Virus record (IMG/VR): IMGVR_UViG_3300007735_000561
Span: 1-27,441 of that record
DNA length: 27,441 nucleotides
Source of the DNA: a virus
Strand: one strand, 5' to 3'
The notes under the pieces were generated by a model that was given only the letters and a program-made list of their open reading frames with translations, was not told the DNA's origin and did no database searches. A program made the position numbers and the translations under genes. Shown here piece after piece: positions 1 to 8,060 of the stretch. Each line of letters begins with the position of its first letter. Position 1 is the first letter of the stretch.

Positions 1-1
1 A

Positions 2-2149
2 TATCTACTCGGTCCAAGCAACGTTGTTGATGGCTTATTTGTTTACAGTGGCACCTCGCAAAAAGCCCGCCATACCACTGCCACTGTTGCCTGGCAGTCC
101 TACGACACCTTGGGCGAAGTTGAGTACGAATACGTTGAAGACGCAGCCGCTGTAGCCAAATACGGCATCATCAACAAGGACATCAAGGCACTGGGCTGCT
201 ATAGCCAAGGTCAAGCACATCGCGCCGGTAAATGGGCGCTGCTGAGCGAACAAAACCTGACCGAAACTGTCACCTTCTCGGTTGATATTTCAAGCGGCAT
301 CATCCTGCGCCCCGGCATGGTGATTGACATTGCCGATCCACTTAAGGCTGGATCACGTCGCAGCGGTCGCATCAGTAGCGCCACCACAACCACAATCACC
401 ATTGACAGCACTACCAGCCTGTCTATTGACACGACCGAATCACCAACTATTTCGGTGTTGATGCCCACTGGATTGGTAGAAACCAAAACCATCAGTGGTA
501 TTTCAGGTCGTGTTATCACAGTTAGCACCGCATTTAGTGAAGCTCCAAATGCCAACAGCATCTGGCTTATCCAGACCACTGACCTGCAATCGCAGCAATA
601 CCGCGTGCTGAATGTTGCCGAGGCGGAAGACGGCATCTACGGCGTTACCGCGCTGGAATACAACAGTTCGATCTACACGTCGATTGAATCGGACATCACG
701 CTGACCGAACGGGATATTACAAACCTGTCCGACAAACCTGATGCTCCAAGCAGTGTTGATGGCGTTGAGTATCTCTATCAAGACGGACAAAGTGTATTTT
801 CTGGTTTTGATTTGAGCTGGACAAGTCCTAAACAACGGGTCAACGAATTTCGAGTGAAATGGCGCATTGATGACGACAACTGGAGCCAAGCCAATACAAC
901 TTCACCATCCCTACAGATCAAAAACACCCGCAAGGGCACGCTTTACGTCCAAGTCACTGCCGCCAACTACCTAAACAAAGTCAGCGACATTGCAACAGCT
1001 CAATTTGATCTGATCGGTAAAACTGCCGTCCCAGGTAATGTTCAAAACCTTACTTTTGAGGCAATCAACAACAACTCGGGTCGTCTGCGCTGGGATGAAA
1101 CAGTCGATCTTGACGTAAAAGTTGGCGGCAAGGTCTACATCCGCCACAGCAGCCTGACCGATGGAACTGCTACTTGGAGCGATAGCGTTGACCTAATTCC
1201 TGCCAAATCCGGCTCTCAAACCGAAGCCATCATCCCGCTGGTGGAAGGTGAGGTGCTGGTGAAATTTGAGGATGACGGTGGACGGCAAAGCACAACCGAA
1301 ACCAGCGTCATTATCGACCTGCCGGACACCATCGCCCCGCTCACGATCCAAACCCGCAGGGAAGATCAGGACGCCCCACCGTTCCAAGGATCGAAAGTCG
1401 ATGTGTTTTACAGCGATGAGTTTGATGCGCTCACCTTGGATGGTGCCACTGCCTTTGATAGCGTTGTTGATGTTGATGCCATGGTCACTTTTGACGTGAT
1501 CGGTGAAGTTCTCGCGTCCGGCAACTACACCTTCCTCAACACGCTGGATCTCGGTAATACCTTCTCTGTTGACCTTCGCCGCTATTTCGTCACCCGTGGC
1601 TACTACCCATCGGACCTGATCGACTCCCGTACCAATACGGTGGACGACTGGAACGATTGGGATGGCGCTGTTACCAGTAATGTCAACGCCAAGCTGATGC
1701 TGCGCTCCACCAACGACAACCCCAGCAGCAGCCCGACTTGGGGAAGTTGGCAGGAATTCGTAAACGGCACCTTTCGTGGTCGTGGCTTCCAATTCCGCGC
1801 CGATCTCACCAGCAGCGCCATTGACCAGAACATTTTGGTGGACGAGTTGGGTTACGACGCCACCTTCCAACGCCGCACCGAGAACAGCGATGGACCCGTC
1901 AGCAGCGGTGCCGGTGCCAAGGCGGTTACCTTCGCCAACGCCTTCTGGACTGGTACAGCAAGCCTTGGTGGGGTTAACGCCTACCTACCGAGCATCGGGA
2001 TCACCGCTCAGAACATGGGCACCGGCGATTACTTTGAGGTCACCAGCGTGTCAGGCACTGGCTTTACGGTTACGTTCAAAAACTCTGCCGGAACTGCGGT
2101 CAGCCGTAACTTCAACTGGAGTGCGGTTGGCTATGGCAGAGGCGGCTAA
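2..2149 (+). CDS. Tail tip / host specificity protein J-like, 5' truncated by the window
   Basis: The frame is open from the first bases, so only the C-terminal 715 residues are present; an internal TTG at 110 is not the true start. The stretch near 200-290 (GQAHRAGKWALLSEQN) is typical of J-type central tail fibre proteins of siphoviruses. It is followed by a beta-rich region and two fibronectin-III-like domains (about 740-1020 and 1021-1320, with the linker TAVPGNVQNL between them). The last 600 bases are a beta-rich region with many Trp, Asn and Gly residues, probably a receptor-proximal domain. Known role of the family: it closes the tail tip and contacts the host surface. It is followed 35 bases later by a tail fibre gene, which fits a host-recognition module. 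The family is fairly sure; receptor and fold are not known. Confidence 0.85.
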   Translation, partial: YLLGPSNVVDGLFVYSGTSQKARHTTATVAWQSYDTLGEVEYEYVEDAAAVAKYGIINKDIKALGCYSQGQAHRAGKWALLSEQNLTETVTFSVDISSGIILRPGMVIDIADPLKAGSRRSGRISSATTTTITIDSTTSLSIDTTESPTISVLMPTGLVETKTISGISGRVITVSTAFSEAPNANSIWLIQTTDLQSQQYRVLNVAEAEDGIYGVTALEYNSSIYTSIESDITLTERDITNLSDKPDAPSSVDGVEYLYQDGQSVFSGFDLSWTSPKQRVNEFRVKWRIDDDNWSQANTTSPSLQIKNTRKGTLYVQVTAANYLNKVSDIATAQFDLIGKTAVPGNVQNLTFEAINNNSGRLRWDETVDLDVKVGGKVYIRHSSLTDGTATWSDSVDLIPAKSGSQTEAIIPLVEGEVLVKFEDDGGRQSTTETSVIIDLPDTIAPLTIQTRREDQDAPPFQGSKVDVFYSDEFDALTLDGATAFDSVVDVDAMVTFDVIGEVLASGNYTFLNTLDLGNTFSVDLRRYFVTRGYYPSDLIDSRTNTVDDWNDWDGAVTSNVNAKLMLRSTNDNPSSSPTWGSWQEFVNGTFRGRGFQFRADLTSSAIDQNILVDELGYDATFQRRTENSDGPVSSGAGAKAVTFANAFWTGTASLGGVNAYLPSIGITAQNMGTGDYFEVTSVSGTGFTVTFKNSAGTAVSRNFNWSAVGYGRGG

Positions 2150-2184
2150 AGTTGGACAAACACTGTCTGGAAGCGGGCTAGCCC

Positions 2185-3717
2185 ATGGCTCAGCATGATT
2201 ACGTCATTGCCAACGGCACTGGTGCTGCCGTCCGTAGTGACCTGAATAACGCGCTCGCCGCGATTGTGTCACAGAACAGTGGCGCAACTGCACCAGCTAC
2301 GACTTACGCCTTTCAATTCTGGGCGGATACGACGACCAATACCTTAAAACTCAGGAACAGCGCGAACTCTGCATGGATCGAACTGATACAACTTGACGGC
2401 GACTTCACAACGGTTTCCGTCGATAACGGCACTGCTGCCGCGCCGTCGATCTATTTCAATGCCAGCGGCACTGATACCGGGATTTACAGCAGCGGCACGG
2501 ATGCTGTCGATATTTCAACGGCTGGTACGCGGCGTTTTGGCATCAGCAGCAGTGGCGAACTAACTGCTTATGGCGGCAACCTAACGTTGAACGCTCAAGG
2601 CGACCTGCGCTTTGCCGATTCCGACAGCAGCAACTGGGTTGCTTTCCAGGCACCAGCAACAGTCGCCAGCAATGTGACCTGGACCTTGCCGAGCGCTGAC
2701 GGCACAGCTAACCAGACGTTGATCACTAATGGCAGCGGGACGCTGAGCTGGGCAACTCCTAGTGCCACTGTTGACAAAATCACCGAAGGCAACACCGAGG
2801 CGGAGGTTGTTGATACAGGTTCCAATGGTCACTTCAAGGTGACGACGGAAGGGACTGAGCGATTCAGGTGCGATGCATCGGGTCGCCTCTTGTTGGGCAC
2901 GTCTTCTGCATCTACAGCGACAGATAGCCAATACAGTCGATTACAAATCGTAGGGCATACCGGAGGAACGGAAGTTCCTGGTCGAATGATCCTGAGGAGA
3001 AATGAAACATCCGCAAATATCAGCATTAGTGAGTCCATAGGCGAAATATATTTTGGCGATAATCAAGCGGGAGAATACGCTCTCATTAAATGTGAAGCCG
3101 ATGGTACAGCTGGAAGCAATGATTATCCAGGGCGGCTTCTATTTTTCACTACCGCCGACGCGGCGAGTTCACCGACGGAGCGGATGAGGATCACGAATGG
3201 TGGAGATTTGCTTATCAGTGCAACATCTAGAGCCAGTGTCGAAAAAGTAAACATAACTCATGATGGCTCCGCCCAAGAAGGTCTTATTTTCGTAAATACC
3301 AATACTGCCGCGGGAACTAATACTGCAATCGGCTTTCGCCGCCCATCAGGCACAACTGTTGGCACCATAACAACTACGCTTTCTGCAACTGCTTTCAACA
3401 CTTCCTCTGACTATCGCCTCAAGGAAAACGTCACTCCAGTCACTGATGGCATCACCCGCCTGCAGCAACTGAAGCCAAGCCGCTTCAACTTCATCGCTGA
3501 GCCTGGCAAAACAGTTGATGGCTTCATCGCTCACGAAGCCCAAGCCGTTGTTCCTGAGTGCGTCACTGGCACCAAGGATGAAGTCGATGCTGAGGGCAAA
3601 CCCCTCTACCAAGGCATCGACCAATCCAAGCTGGTGCCACTGTTGACCGCTGCGCTGCAGGAAGCAGTAGCCAAGATTGAAAGTCTGGAAGCTCGCTTAA
3701 CTGCGGCAGGCATCTAA
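2185..3717 (+). CDS. Tail fibre / spike with C-terminal S74 intramolecular chaperone
   Basis: 510 residues. The N-terminus (MAQHDYVIANGTGAAVR) resembles the attachment region of many cyanophage fibres (from memory). The middle is a low-complexity, Gly/Ser/Thr/Asn-rich beta region with two repeats of the type 'TERFRCDASGRLLLG' and 'TERMRITNGGDLLIS', common in trimeric fibre shafts. The last about 104 residues form a peptidase S74 domain: the segment SSDYRLKEN holds Ser408 and Lys413, the spacing of the Ser-Lys catalytic dyad known from endosialidase-type chaperones, and GFIAHE and the C-terminal coiled coil (KIESLEARL) follow. Known role: the domain trimerises the fibre and then cuts itself off. 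DNA around 2930-3300 is more A/T-rich than its flanks, which suggests a swapped receptor-binding segment. Confidence 0.88.
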   Translation: MAQHDYVIANGTGAAVRSDLNNALAAIVSQNSGATAPATTYAFQFWADTTTNTLKLRNSANSAWIELIQLDGDFTTVSVDNGTAAAPSIYFNASGTDTGIYSSGTDAVDISTAGTRRFGISSSGELTAYGGNLTLNAQGDLRFADSDSSNWVAFQAPATVASNVTWTLPSADGTANQTLITNGSGTLSWATPSATVDKITEGNTEAEVVDTGSNGHFKVTTEGTERFRCDASGRLLLGTSSASTATDSQYSRLQIVGHTGGTEVPGRMILRRNETSANISISESIGEIYFGDNQAGEYALIKCEADGTAGSNDYPGRLLFFTTADAASSPTERMRITNGGDLLISATSRASVEKVNITHDGSAQEGLIFVNTNTAAGTNTAIGFRRPSGTTVGTITTTLSATAFNTSSDYRLKENVTPVTDGITRLQQLKPSRFNFIAEPGKTVDGFIAHEAQAVVPECVTGTKDEVDAEGKPLYQGIDQSKLVPLLTAALQEAVAKIESLEARLTAAGI

Positions 3718-3731
3718 GTCCCCTTCACTAA

Positions 3732-4256
3732 ATGGATGTAATCCTGGAGCTTGGTGGTAATCCTTCGCGGATGTATCGCGTCATGGAACTGGCGCAACAA
3801 TATCCTTCCGCACAGATTGTCATCAGCTCCGAAGGATCACCCGACTTTGTTGTCGGCTTATTGCGTGGTGCTGGCATAGCTGAAGCTCGCTTCATTCTTG
3901 ATTTCAAGGCGTGGGATACCGTCACCAACTTCACCCACACCCTCCAGCTGGTGCGTTCTTACGTGCCTGGCACGCTGTACGTCGTAACAGACCAGTTCCA
4001 CATGAAGCGGGCTATGGCAATCGCCAGGGCGGTCTACTTCTTGCGGCGCATCAAAATTGTGCCCGAACCATACATGGGCAGCGAACCACATCCGCCGGAA
4101 TCTGAGGAACTGATCCATTATGACCAGATGCGTAGCTGGATCTGGCGCCTGACGGGCTACCTGCAATACGACAAGGCAGTCAAGGATCAACGGATGCCTG
4201 GCATTGAGGCAGACGAACAACATGCCCGCCAACAGGGTTACCCCGTGAGCAAATAA
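3732..4256 (+). CDS. YdcF/ElyC/SanA-like DUF218 domain protein
   Basis: 174 residues, almost exactly one DUF218 domain. The start MDVILELGG matches the first beta strand and glycine motif of the family. A strand-turn IVISSEG, then WDTVTNFTHTL (the usual 'T..N' segment) and YVVTDQFHMKRAMAIAR (the usual 'VT..FHM.RA') follow in the expected order. DUF218 proteins of bacteria have been linked to envelope and polysaccharide metabolism, and YdcF binds S-adenosylmethionine in vitro; the biochemical role is not settled. No signal peptide or membrane segment is visible, unlike SanA/ElyC. It lies 14 bases after the tail fibre gene and before the lysis genes, so it is probably a late-expressed accessory gene. 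The family is confident; the phage role is unknown. Confidence 0.75.
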   Translation: MDVILELGGNPSRMYRVMELAQQYPSAQIVISSEGSPDFVVGLLRGAGIAEARFILDFKAWDTVTNFTHTLQLVRSYVPGTLYVVTDQFHMKRAMAIARAVYFLRRIKIVPEPYMGSEPHPPESEELIHYDQMRSWIWRLTGYLQYDKAVKDQRMPGIEADEQHARQQGYPVSK

Positions 4257-4286
4257 GGCTAACCTTGCCCCAGTGTCATACACCTG

Positions 4287-4448
4287 ATGCCCTGCACCAA
4301 ATCTCAACTGATCAGCGCCATCAACTCCTACGCCGCTGCGCGTTGCAGTAACGATGGTTCGTTGATTCAAATGGCAGCCAACAAACTCACCGAAGCCGTT
4401 GAGTCCCTGGAGTTTGCCGCTGAACCCGAACCGCCTGCGGAAGACTGA
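4287..4448 (+). CDS. Small hypothetical protein (53 aa)
   Basis: ATG to TGA, product begins MPCTKSQLISAINSYAAARC and ends in an acidic, proline-rich tail (EPEPPAED). The middle looks helical (NKLTEAVESLEFA). Its stop overlaps the next start as TGATG, so the two are probably translationally coupled. The composition and compact packing support it as a real gene. No function recognised. Confidence 0.6.
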   Translation: MPCTKSQLISAINSYAAARCSNDGSLIQMAANKLTEAVESLEFAAEPEPPAED

Positions 4449-4582
4449 TGGCAGTCAAAAGTAAGGTCGGCGCCAAGACTATCCAGCACACACCAGGCAA
4501 GCCGAAAAAGACTCGGCAGGGTCAAGGTCAGCACAGCTTGCCTAATCACGGCCGCAAGAAAACTCGTGGTCAAGGACGCTGA
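4448..4582 (+). CDS. Small very basic protein (44 aa), possible virion or nucleic-acid-binding protein
   Basis: Starts at the ATG that overlaps the previous stop. The product is rich in Lys, Arg, Gln and Gly, with the segments HTPGKPKKTRQGQGQ and GRKKTRGQGR. From memory, short proteins with the same 'GAK-T-PGKPKKTRQG...RGQG' layout recur near tail and lysis genes of cyanophages; this was not checked. The strong positive charge and absence of any hydrophobic core suggest binding to nucleic acid or to the virion. Function unknown. Confidence 0.7.
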   Translation: MAVKSKVGAKTIQHTPGKPKKTRQGQGQHSLPNHGRKKTRGQGR

Positions 4583-4584
4583 TC

Positions 4585-4740
4585 ATGGACCCCGATACCC
4601 GTCTGAACTGGCAGCGAATCAAAGATGCGCTGGAAGCAACGGGTAAAACGGATAATCACTACTACCGCCGCGCGGTGGCAATCCTGCAGGGTAAGCCGGA
4701 CCCATTTGACAAACTGCAGCCGCTTAATTTCAACAAGTAA
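4585..4740 (+). CDS. Small conserved-looking hypothetical protein (51 aa)
   Basis: Starts two bases after the previous stop. The sequence MDPDTRLNWQRIKDALEATG then NHYYRRAVAI looks like two short helices with conserved aromatic residues, ending in a proline-containing tail. From memory, similar short proteins sit beside the basic protein in cyanophage genomes. No catalytic or metal-binding motif. Function unknown. Confidence 0.65.
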   Translation: MDPDTRLNWQRIKDALEATGKTDNHYYRRAVAILQGKPDPFDKLQPLNFNK

Positions 4741-4764
4741 CCTGTAGGTGTCGTTACTGGCACC

Positions 4765-5019
4765 ATGATTGAAATTTTGGCAGCCGTAACCGGCGCATCC
4801 CTTACTGCAGCGGCTGCTGCGATCTTTGGCTTTTCAAGACGCCATGAAGAAGGACGTGATGCTGTGATCCGTCTGACGACAGCGGTTGAGCATATTGCTA
4901 CGCAGCTTGAAGTGCTGCATGTGGATATGAAAGAAGATCGCCGTGAAACCTTTAATCGCATTAGTGGTGTAGAACAACGGGTGTCTAAGCTGGAAGCGCG
5001 TCCTAACTGTCACCCCTAA
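4765..5019 (+). CDS. Small membrane protein with coiled coil, holin or spanin candidate
   Basis: 84 residues. Residues about 3-22 (EILAAVTGASLTAAAAAIFG) form one Ala-rich membrane segment; basic residues (SRRHEEGR) follow, then a predicted coiled coil (about 32-78, with heptad-like IRLTTAVEHIATQLEVL and FNRISGVEQRVSKLE). One N-terminal membrane span plus a long charged coiled coil is seen in phage lysis accessory proteins and some holins. The stop overlaps the ATG of another tiny membrane protein, and the endolysin lies about 400 bases downstream, so a lysis role is likely but not proven. Confidence 0.65.
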   Translation: MIEILAAVTGASLTAAAAAIFGFSRRHEEGRDAVIRLTTAVEHIATQLEVLHVDMKEDRRETFNRISGVEQRVSKLEARPNCHP

Positions 5020-5156
5020 TGGACCCCACTACTGCTGCTGCCATTGCCATCATTGTGGCTGCTGGCTCTGAAATTATTGCCATCCTGCCCATCAAGGAAA
5101 ACTCCTGGGTGCAACTAATTGTCAAGGCGCTTAAGGTGCTGTTCCCAAAGCGTTGA
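5019..5156 (+). CDS. Tiny single-span membrane protein (45 aa), holin candidate
   Basis: The product begins MDPTTAAAIAIIVAAGSEII, a hydrophobic segment of about 20 residues, followed by an amphipathic, basic end (LIVKALKVLFPKR). Its ATG overlaps the stop of the preceding membrane protein gene. A pair of small membrane proteins just before an endolysin is the usual layout of a phage lysis cassette. Which of the two would be the holin cannot be decided from sequence. Confidence 0.65.
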   Translation: MDPTTAAAIAIIVAAGSEIIAILPIKENSWVQLIVKALKVLFPKR

Positions 5157-5449
5157 ACGCTGACGTTCAGTGGCTGTGGCGTTATGAGAGCAGGGATTGG
5201 CGTGAGCGTTTGAGGCGCAAAGCGCAAGAACATAAATTTCAAGCAACTCTGACGCCACGACTTGACCGTGAAATAGAAAAGGTCAACAAGGTCATTGACC
5301 TTGAAACTGAAAGGCAAAAGCGTCAGCCTGTAATTAAGCACGAAAACCCAACGCCTGAGCAAACTGGCGATAGCCGCTTGCTGGGCGGTCCGATGTCAAT
5401 TTCATCACCGTGGAACGATGACGACCCAGAACCGCCTGCGGCTAGTTGA
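5153..5449 (+). CDS. Hypothetical charged protein (98 aa), TTG start
   Basis: The only plausible start is the TTG at 5153, whose codon overlaps the TGA of the preceding gene (TTGA); no ATG occurs in frame until near the end. The N-terminal half is rich in Arg, Lys and Trp (WLWRYESRDWRERLRRKAQ) and likely helical, followed by a charged helix (EIEKVNKVIDLETERQKRQ) and a Pro/Ser-rich disordered tail. The last 32 bases overlap the endolysin start. No known domain; position suggests a lysis or virion accessory role. Confidence 0.55.
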   Translation: MNADVQWLWRYESRDWRERLRRKAQEHKFQATLTPRLDREIEKVNKVIDLETERQKRQPVIKHENPTPEQTGDSRLLGGPMSISSPWNDDDPEPPAAS

Positions 5450-6434
5450 TTTTTTTAGGTACTACAAAGAGCTGCCACATCAAACGGCGGCAATCTTTGA
5501 ATTAGAAGCTGCACTATTAAAGGCAGCACCGGAAATCTTGAATAGGGATCAACTGTGGTTTAAGACTTGGAGCCAAATTGGCAAGCAGGATAACTTTAAT
5601 AATGACTGGAATGGTGTTTATGGTGCGGCAAAGAAAGCCGGTGCTAAATATCCAGAGCTTGTTGCTGCTCAGTGGGCGTTGGAATCTGGCTACGGTAAAC
5701 ATACCAGCGGCAAGAATAATTACTTTGGGCTAAAAGGTTCAGGCACATTGCGTAATACCAAGGAGTTTATAAACGGCAAGTGGATCACGATTGAGGATGC
5801 GTTTTTAGATTTCCCTGATCTTGAAACATGCGTTTATTACTTGGTTGAACGTTGGTATAAAAATTACCACGTTTATCAAGGATGCAATAATGCTGCTAAT
5901 CGTGAAGATGCAGCGCGGTGGCTTGTTAATGATGGCTACGCCACTGATCCAACTTACGCTGATAAGCTCATCAAGCTAATGAATCAGCACTTACAAGGCA
6001 AACCAGCGGACGACAAATTCACGCCAGACAAGCCGTTTAATTTTAAGATTACACCGCATATTACTTACGGCGAGTTAACCCTTAACGATGAGGCTCGTCG
6101 TTTTCAAATACAGGCTCAATGTGATACCGCACTGAAACTATGCAAGTATCTAGAAAAAGTGCGTAAGCATTTTGCCAATAATCCTATTGTCATTACCAGT
6201 GGTTACCGTCCACCTGCTGTAAACAAAGCCGTTGGCGGTGCTAGCAATAGCGAACACCTATATAACGCAAATGGTATAGGCGCAGTTGATTTTTATGTTA
6301 AAAACGTTGATATTTACGAGGTGCAAGAATACTGTGACCAGACATGGCCTTATAGCGTTGGATACGGTGCAACAAAAGGTTTCGTGCATTTAGGTATGCG
6401 GCTTGGAAAACCTCGTATTAGGTGGGACTATTAA
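5418..6434 (+). CDS. Two-domain endolysin: glucosaminidase plus M15A-type peptidase
   Basis: 338 residues with no signal peptide, so a holin is expected to release it. Residues about 60-190 match the FlgJ-like glucosaminidase/lysozyme family: AKYPELVAAQWALESGYG contains the expected catalytic Glu89, followed by NNYFGLKGSG and DFPDLETCVYYL. Residues about 210-338 match a peptidase M15A fold: VITSGYRPP (260-266), SEH (His280), VDFY (Asp291) and FVHLG (His324) supply the expected zinc ligands and catalytic site. The enzyme should cut both glycan and peptide parts of peptidoglycan. The first 50 residues (FFRYYKELPHQTAAI) form an extra module of unknown role. Codon use is more A/T-rich than in the tail genes, hinting at separate acquisition. 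Confidence 0.88.
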   Translation: MTTQNRLRLVDFFRYYKELPHQTAAIFELEAALLKAAPEILNRDQLWFKTWSQIGKQDNFNNDWNGVYGAAKKAGAKYPELVAAQWALESGYGKHTSGKNNYFGLKGSGTLRNTKEFINGKWITIEDAFLDFPDLETCVYYLVERWYKNYHVYQGCNNAANREDAARWLVNDGYATDPTYADKLIKLMNQHLQGKPADDKFTPDKPFNFKITPHITYGELTLNDEARRFQIQAQCDTALKLCKYLEKVRKHFANNPIVITSGYRPPAVNKAVGGASNSEHLYNANGIGAVDFYVKNVDIYEVQEYCDQTWPYSVGYGATKGFVHLGMRLGKPRIRWDY

Positions 6435-6461
6435 ACTGACTTGTAAGCCGCTACAAACGGC

Positions 6462-7316
6462 ATGTCAATTACAGCGACCCGATTATCGCCTGAACTGTTA
6501 GAAATTCGCATACCTTATACCAGCGTCAAGGACTCGGTAAAGTTCCTGCTGGCTTCTGATATTCACCTTGACAATCCCAAGTGTGATCGCAAACTGCTGC
6601 TGCAGCATTTAGAGGAGTGCCGCTCAGTTGGCGGTAAGGCTCTGCTGTTTGGCGATGTTTTATGCGTGATGCAAGGCAAAAAAGATCGGCGTGGCAGCAA
6701 GGGCGATATACGTCCAGAGCATCTTGGCGGCAATTATTTTGACCTTGTTTTTCGGGAGTCAGCGGACTTTTTCAAGCCATACGGTGACATGATCCTGATG
6801 ATGGGTGATGGTAACCATGAAACGGCAGTGCTAAACAATCAAGAAATTGACCCGTTAGAAAATGTGGTCAGGCTGATGCGTAACGATGGTGCCGTCACTG
6901 AGCACATGGGGTATCAGGGCTTTGTGCGGTTTGTCTTTCACCAGGGTGAAAACCATTGTGTAAGACGCTGCACGCTATTCTTTCACCACGGCGCGTGGGG
7001 TGGCATTGTCACCAAGGGCACCATGGGTGGTGGTCGTTACGCCCAGATTGCACCAGATGCGGACATTGTGCTAAACGGACACAACCATGAGCGCAGCATT
7101 GTGGCGCACCCGTGTTATCGCATCAGCAATGACGGTAAGGCATGGATTGAGCAACGCTGGCATCTGCAGACTGGTACTTATAAACAGGAGTTTGGCGCTA
7201 CTGGTGGTTGGGCTATCGAACGAATTGTGATGCCTAAAAGCCTCGGTGGTATTTGGCTGACGTTAAACCCACGCACCAGAGGTGGGGTTAACATTACCTG
7301 TCAGCCTACGGTTTAG
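6462..7316 (+). CDS. Calcineurin-like metallophosphoesterase
   Basis: 284 residues carrying the ordered family motifs: SDIH (Asp33, His35), FGD (Asp65), GDGNHE (Asn118, His119), FFHH (His175/176) and GHNHE (His207, His209). These would hold two metal ions for phosphomono- or diester hydrolysis. In the second motif the usual GDxxD is GDVLC, so the last acidic residue is Cys. No membrane segment or signal peptide. Substrate unknown; phage members of the family may act on nucleic acid, cyclic nucleotides or end groups. It is the last gene of the rightward late block, and its end overlaps the convergent minus-strand gene by 11 bases. Confidence 0.82.
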   Translation: MSITATRLSPELLEIRIPYTSVKDSVKFLLASDIHLDNPKCDRKLLLQHLEECRSVGGKALLFGDVLCVMQGKKDRRGSKGDIRPEHLGGNYFDLVFRESADFFKPYGDMILMMGDGNHETAVLNNQEIDPLENVVRLMRNDGAVTEHMGYQGFVRFVFHQGENHCVRRCTLFFHHGAWGGIVTKGTMGGGRYAQIAPDADIVLNGHNHERSIVAHPCYRISNDGKAWIEQRWHLQTGTYKQEFGATGGWAIERIVMPKSLGGIWLTLNPRTRGGVNITCQPTV

Positions 7317-7476
7317 ACCGTTTTAGATCCGATTGGTTTTTATGGCTCATCCATAAATCATGGTAAAAGCCAGTGGCTTCCCAGTCAGTCGTAAATTCTT
7401 TGACTATGCCCAAATAAGATACACGCCAGCGTGTCGTATTACCTGCAACAATTCTTTCTAGTTTTGGTTCTGGCAT
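7306..7476 (-). CDS. Small hypothetical protein (56 aa)
   Basis: The chosen start is the ATG at 7476 (MPEPKLERIVAGNTTRWRVS); an upstream extension to 7563 would run antisense to a plus-strand gene and looks unlike protein. The pattern of alternating charged and hydrophobic residues suggests a small beta-rich fold followed by a basic tail (SDLKRSKP). It would be the last gene of the leftward early region. Function unknown. Confidence 0.5.
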   Translation of the reverse strand: MPEPKLERIVAGNTTRWRVSYLGIVKEFTTDWEATGFYHDLWMSHKNQSDLKRSKP

Positions 7477-7525
7477 TTGGCTACCCTGTGCATTATGCAT
7501 TGATCCGATGACCTGGGGGCAGTGG

Positions 7526-7903
7526 ATGATAGTGGAGTTCTCCGTTGAGGAAGAACTACGCATTGAAAACCAGTCCCGATCAGCCTTGCATTGTCAGGAT
7601 ACTGAGCAGTTAGCAAAACTATGTTGTTCGCTAGTAAAACAAAATGCGTATTACACCAAGTTGATTTCACAAGCCACAGGACATATTGCTGAACTTGAAA
7701 TGATCGCAATGTTTGGCGAGGATCCTAAATTACAGTGCGCGTCTGATGATTCGGGTCAGACTCGTCCAAATGACACTCAGGTCCGAAACCCGTTTGTAAT
7801 AACTCTGTTAATAGTGCTTGGCTTTGTGGTTGATGTAGCTGAGTTTTGCTTTGATCTGCTGCAACGAGTGATGCGAACCAAGAATCCAAAGAATCCCGAC
7901 TAG
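7526..7903 (+). CDS. Hypothetical protein with C-terminal membrane segment, plus-strand island
   Basis: The start at 7526 (MIVEFSVEEELRIENQSRSA) is preferred over the ATG at 7508 because the N-terminus then looks like a compact helical protein. Residues 1-62 are helical (TEQLAKLCCSLVKQNAYYTKL, then a second helix ending IAELEMIAM); from memory this part resembles small cyanophage proteins of about 75 residues. The C-terminal extension has a hydrophobic segment (FVITLLIVLGFVVDVAEF) and a basic end. It lies alone on the plus strand among leftward genes and its last about 180 bases overlap the end of the minus-strand gene 7725-8060; at least one of the two overlapping ends may be non-functional. 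Confidence 0.55.
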   Translation: MIVEFSVEEELRIENQSRSALHCQDTEQLAKLCCSLVKQNAYYTKLISQATGHIAELEMIAMFGEDPKLQCASDDSGQTRPNDTQVRNPFVITLLIVLGFVVDVAEFCFDLLQRVMRTKNPKNPD

Positions 7904-8060
7904 GCGTTTTGATTGGCAGCTTGAGGAATTGCTTTACTTCTTTGTCAGTCCTAACAATGATGCTGGCATTTTGAGCGTAACAAATAAAGTAGCGTCCATT
8001 CCAGTCCTTACCTGTTTCGACTGACATGTTGCCTGGCAGGTGCAGCGTTTCACGTTTCAT
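7725..8060 (-). CDS. Hypothetical protein (111 aa)
   Basis: Starts at an ATG overlapping the TGA of the upstream zinc-ribbon gene (ATGA), which supports the start and coupling. The first about 65 residues (DWNGRYFICYAQNASIIVR, then EVKQFLKLP) look like a small alpha/beta fold. The rest, rich in Gln, Ser and His, is read antisense to the plus-strand gene 7526-7903 and may be only an open tail. No motif recognised. Confidence 0.55.
   Translation of the reverse strand: MKRETLHLPGNMSVETGKDWNGRYFICYAQNASIIVRTDKEVKQFLKLPIKTPSRDSLDSWFASLVAADQSKTQLHQPQSQALLTELLQTGFGPECHLDESDPNHQTRTVI

Noticed and set aside
211-889. Minus-strand frames opposite the start of the tail tip gene
   Set aside because: Antisense shadows of a clear fibronectin-containing tail protein.
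1193-1870. Long minus-strand open frame (225 aa) inside the tail tip gene
   Set aside because: It lies fully opposite a recognisable gene, and its product has no plausible protein pattern; a shadow frame.
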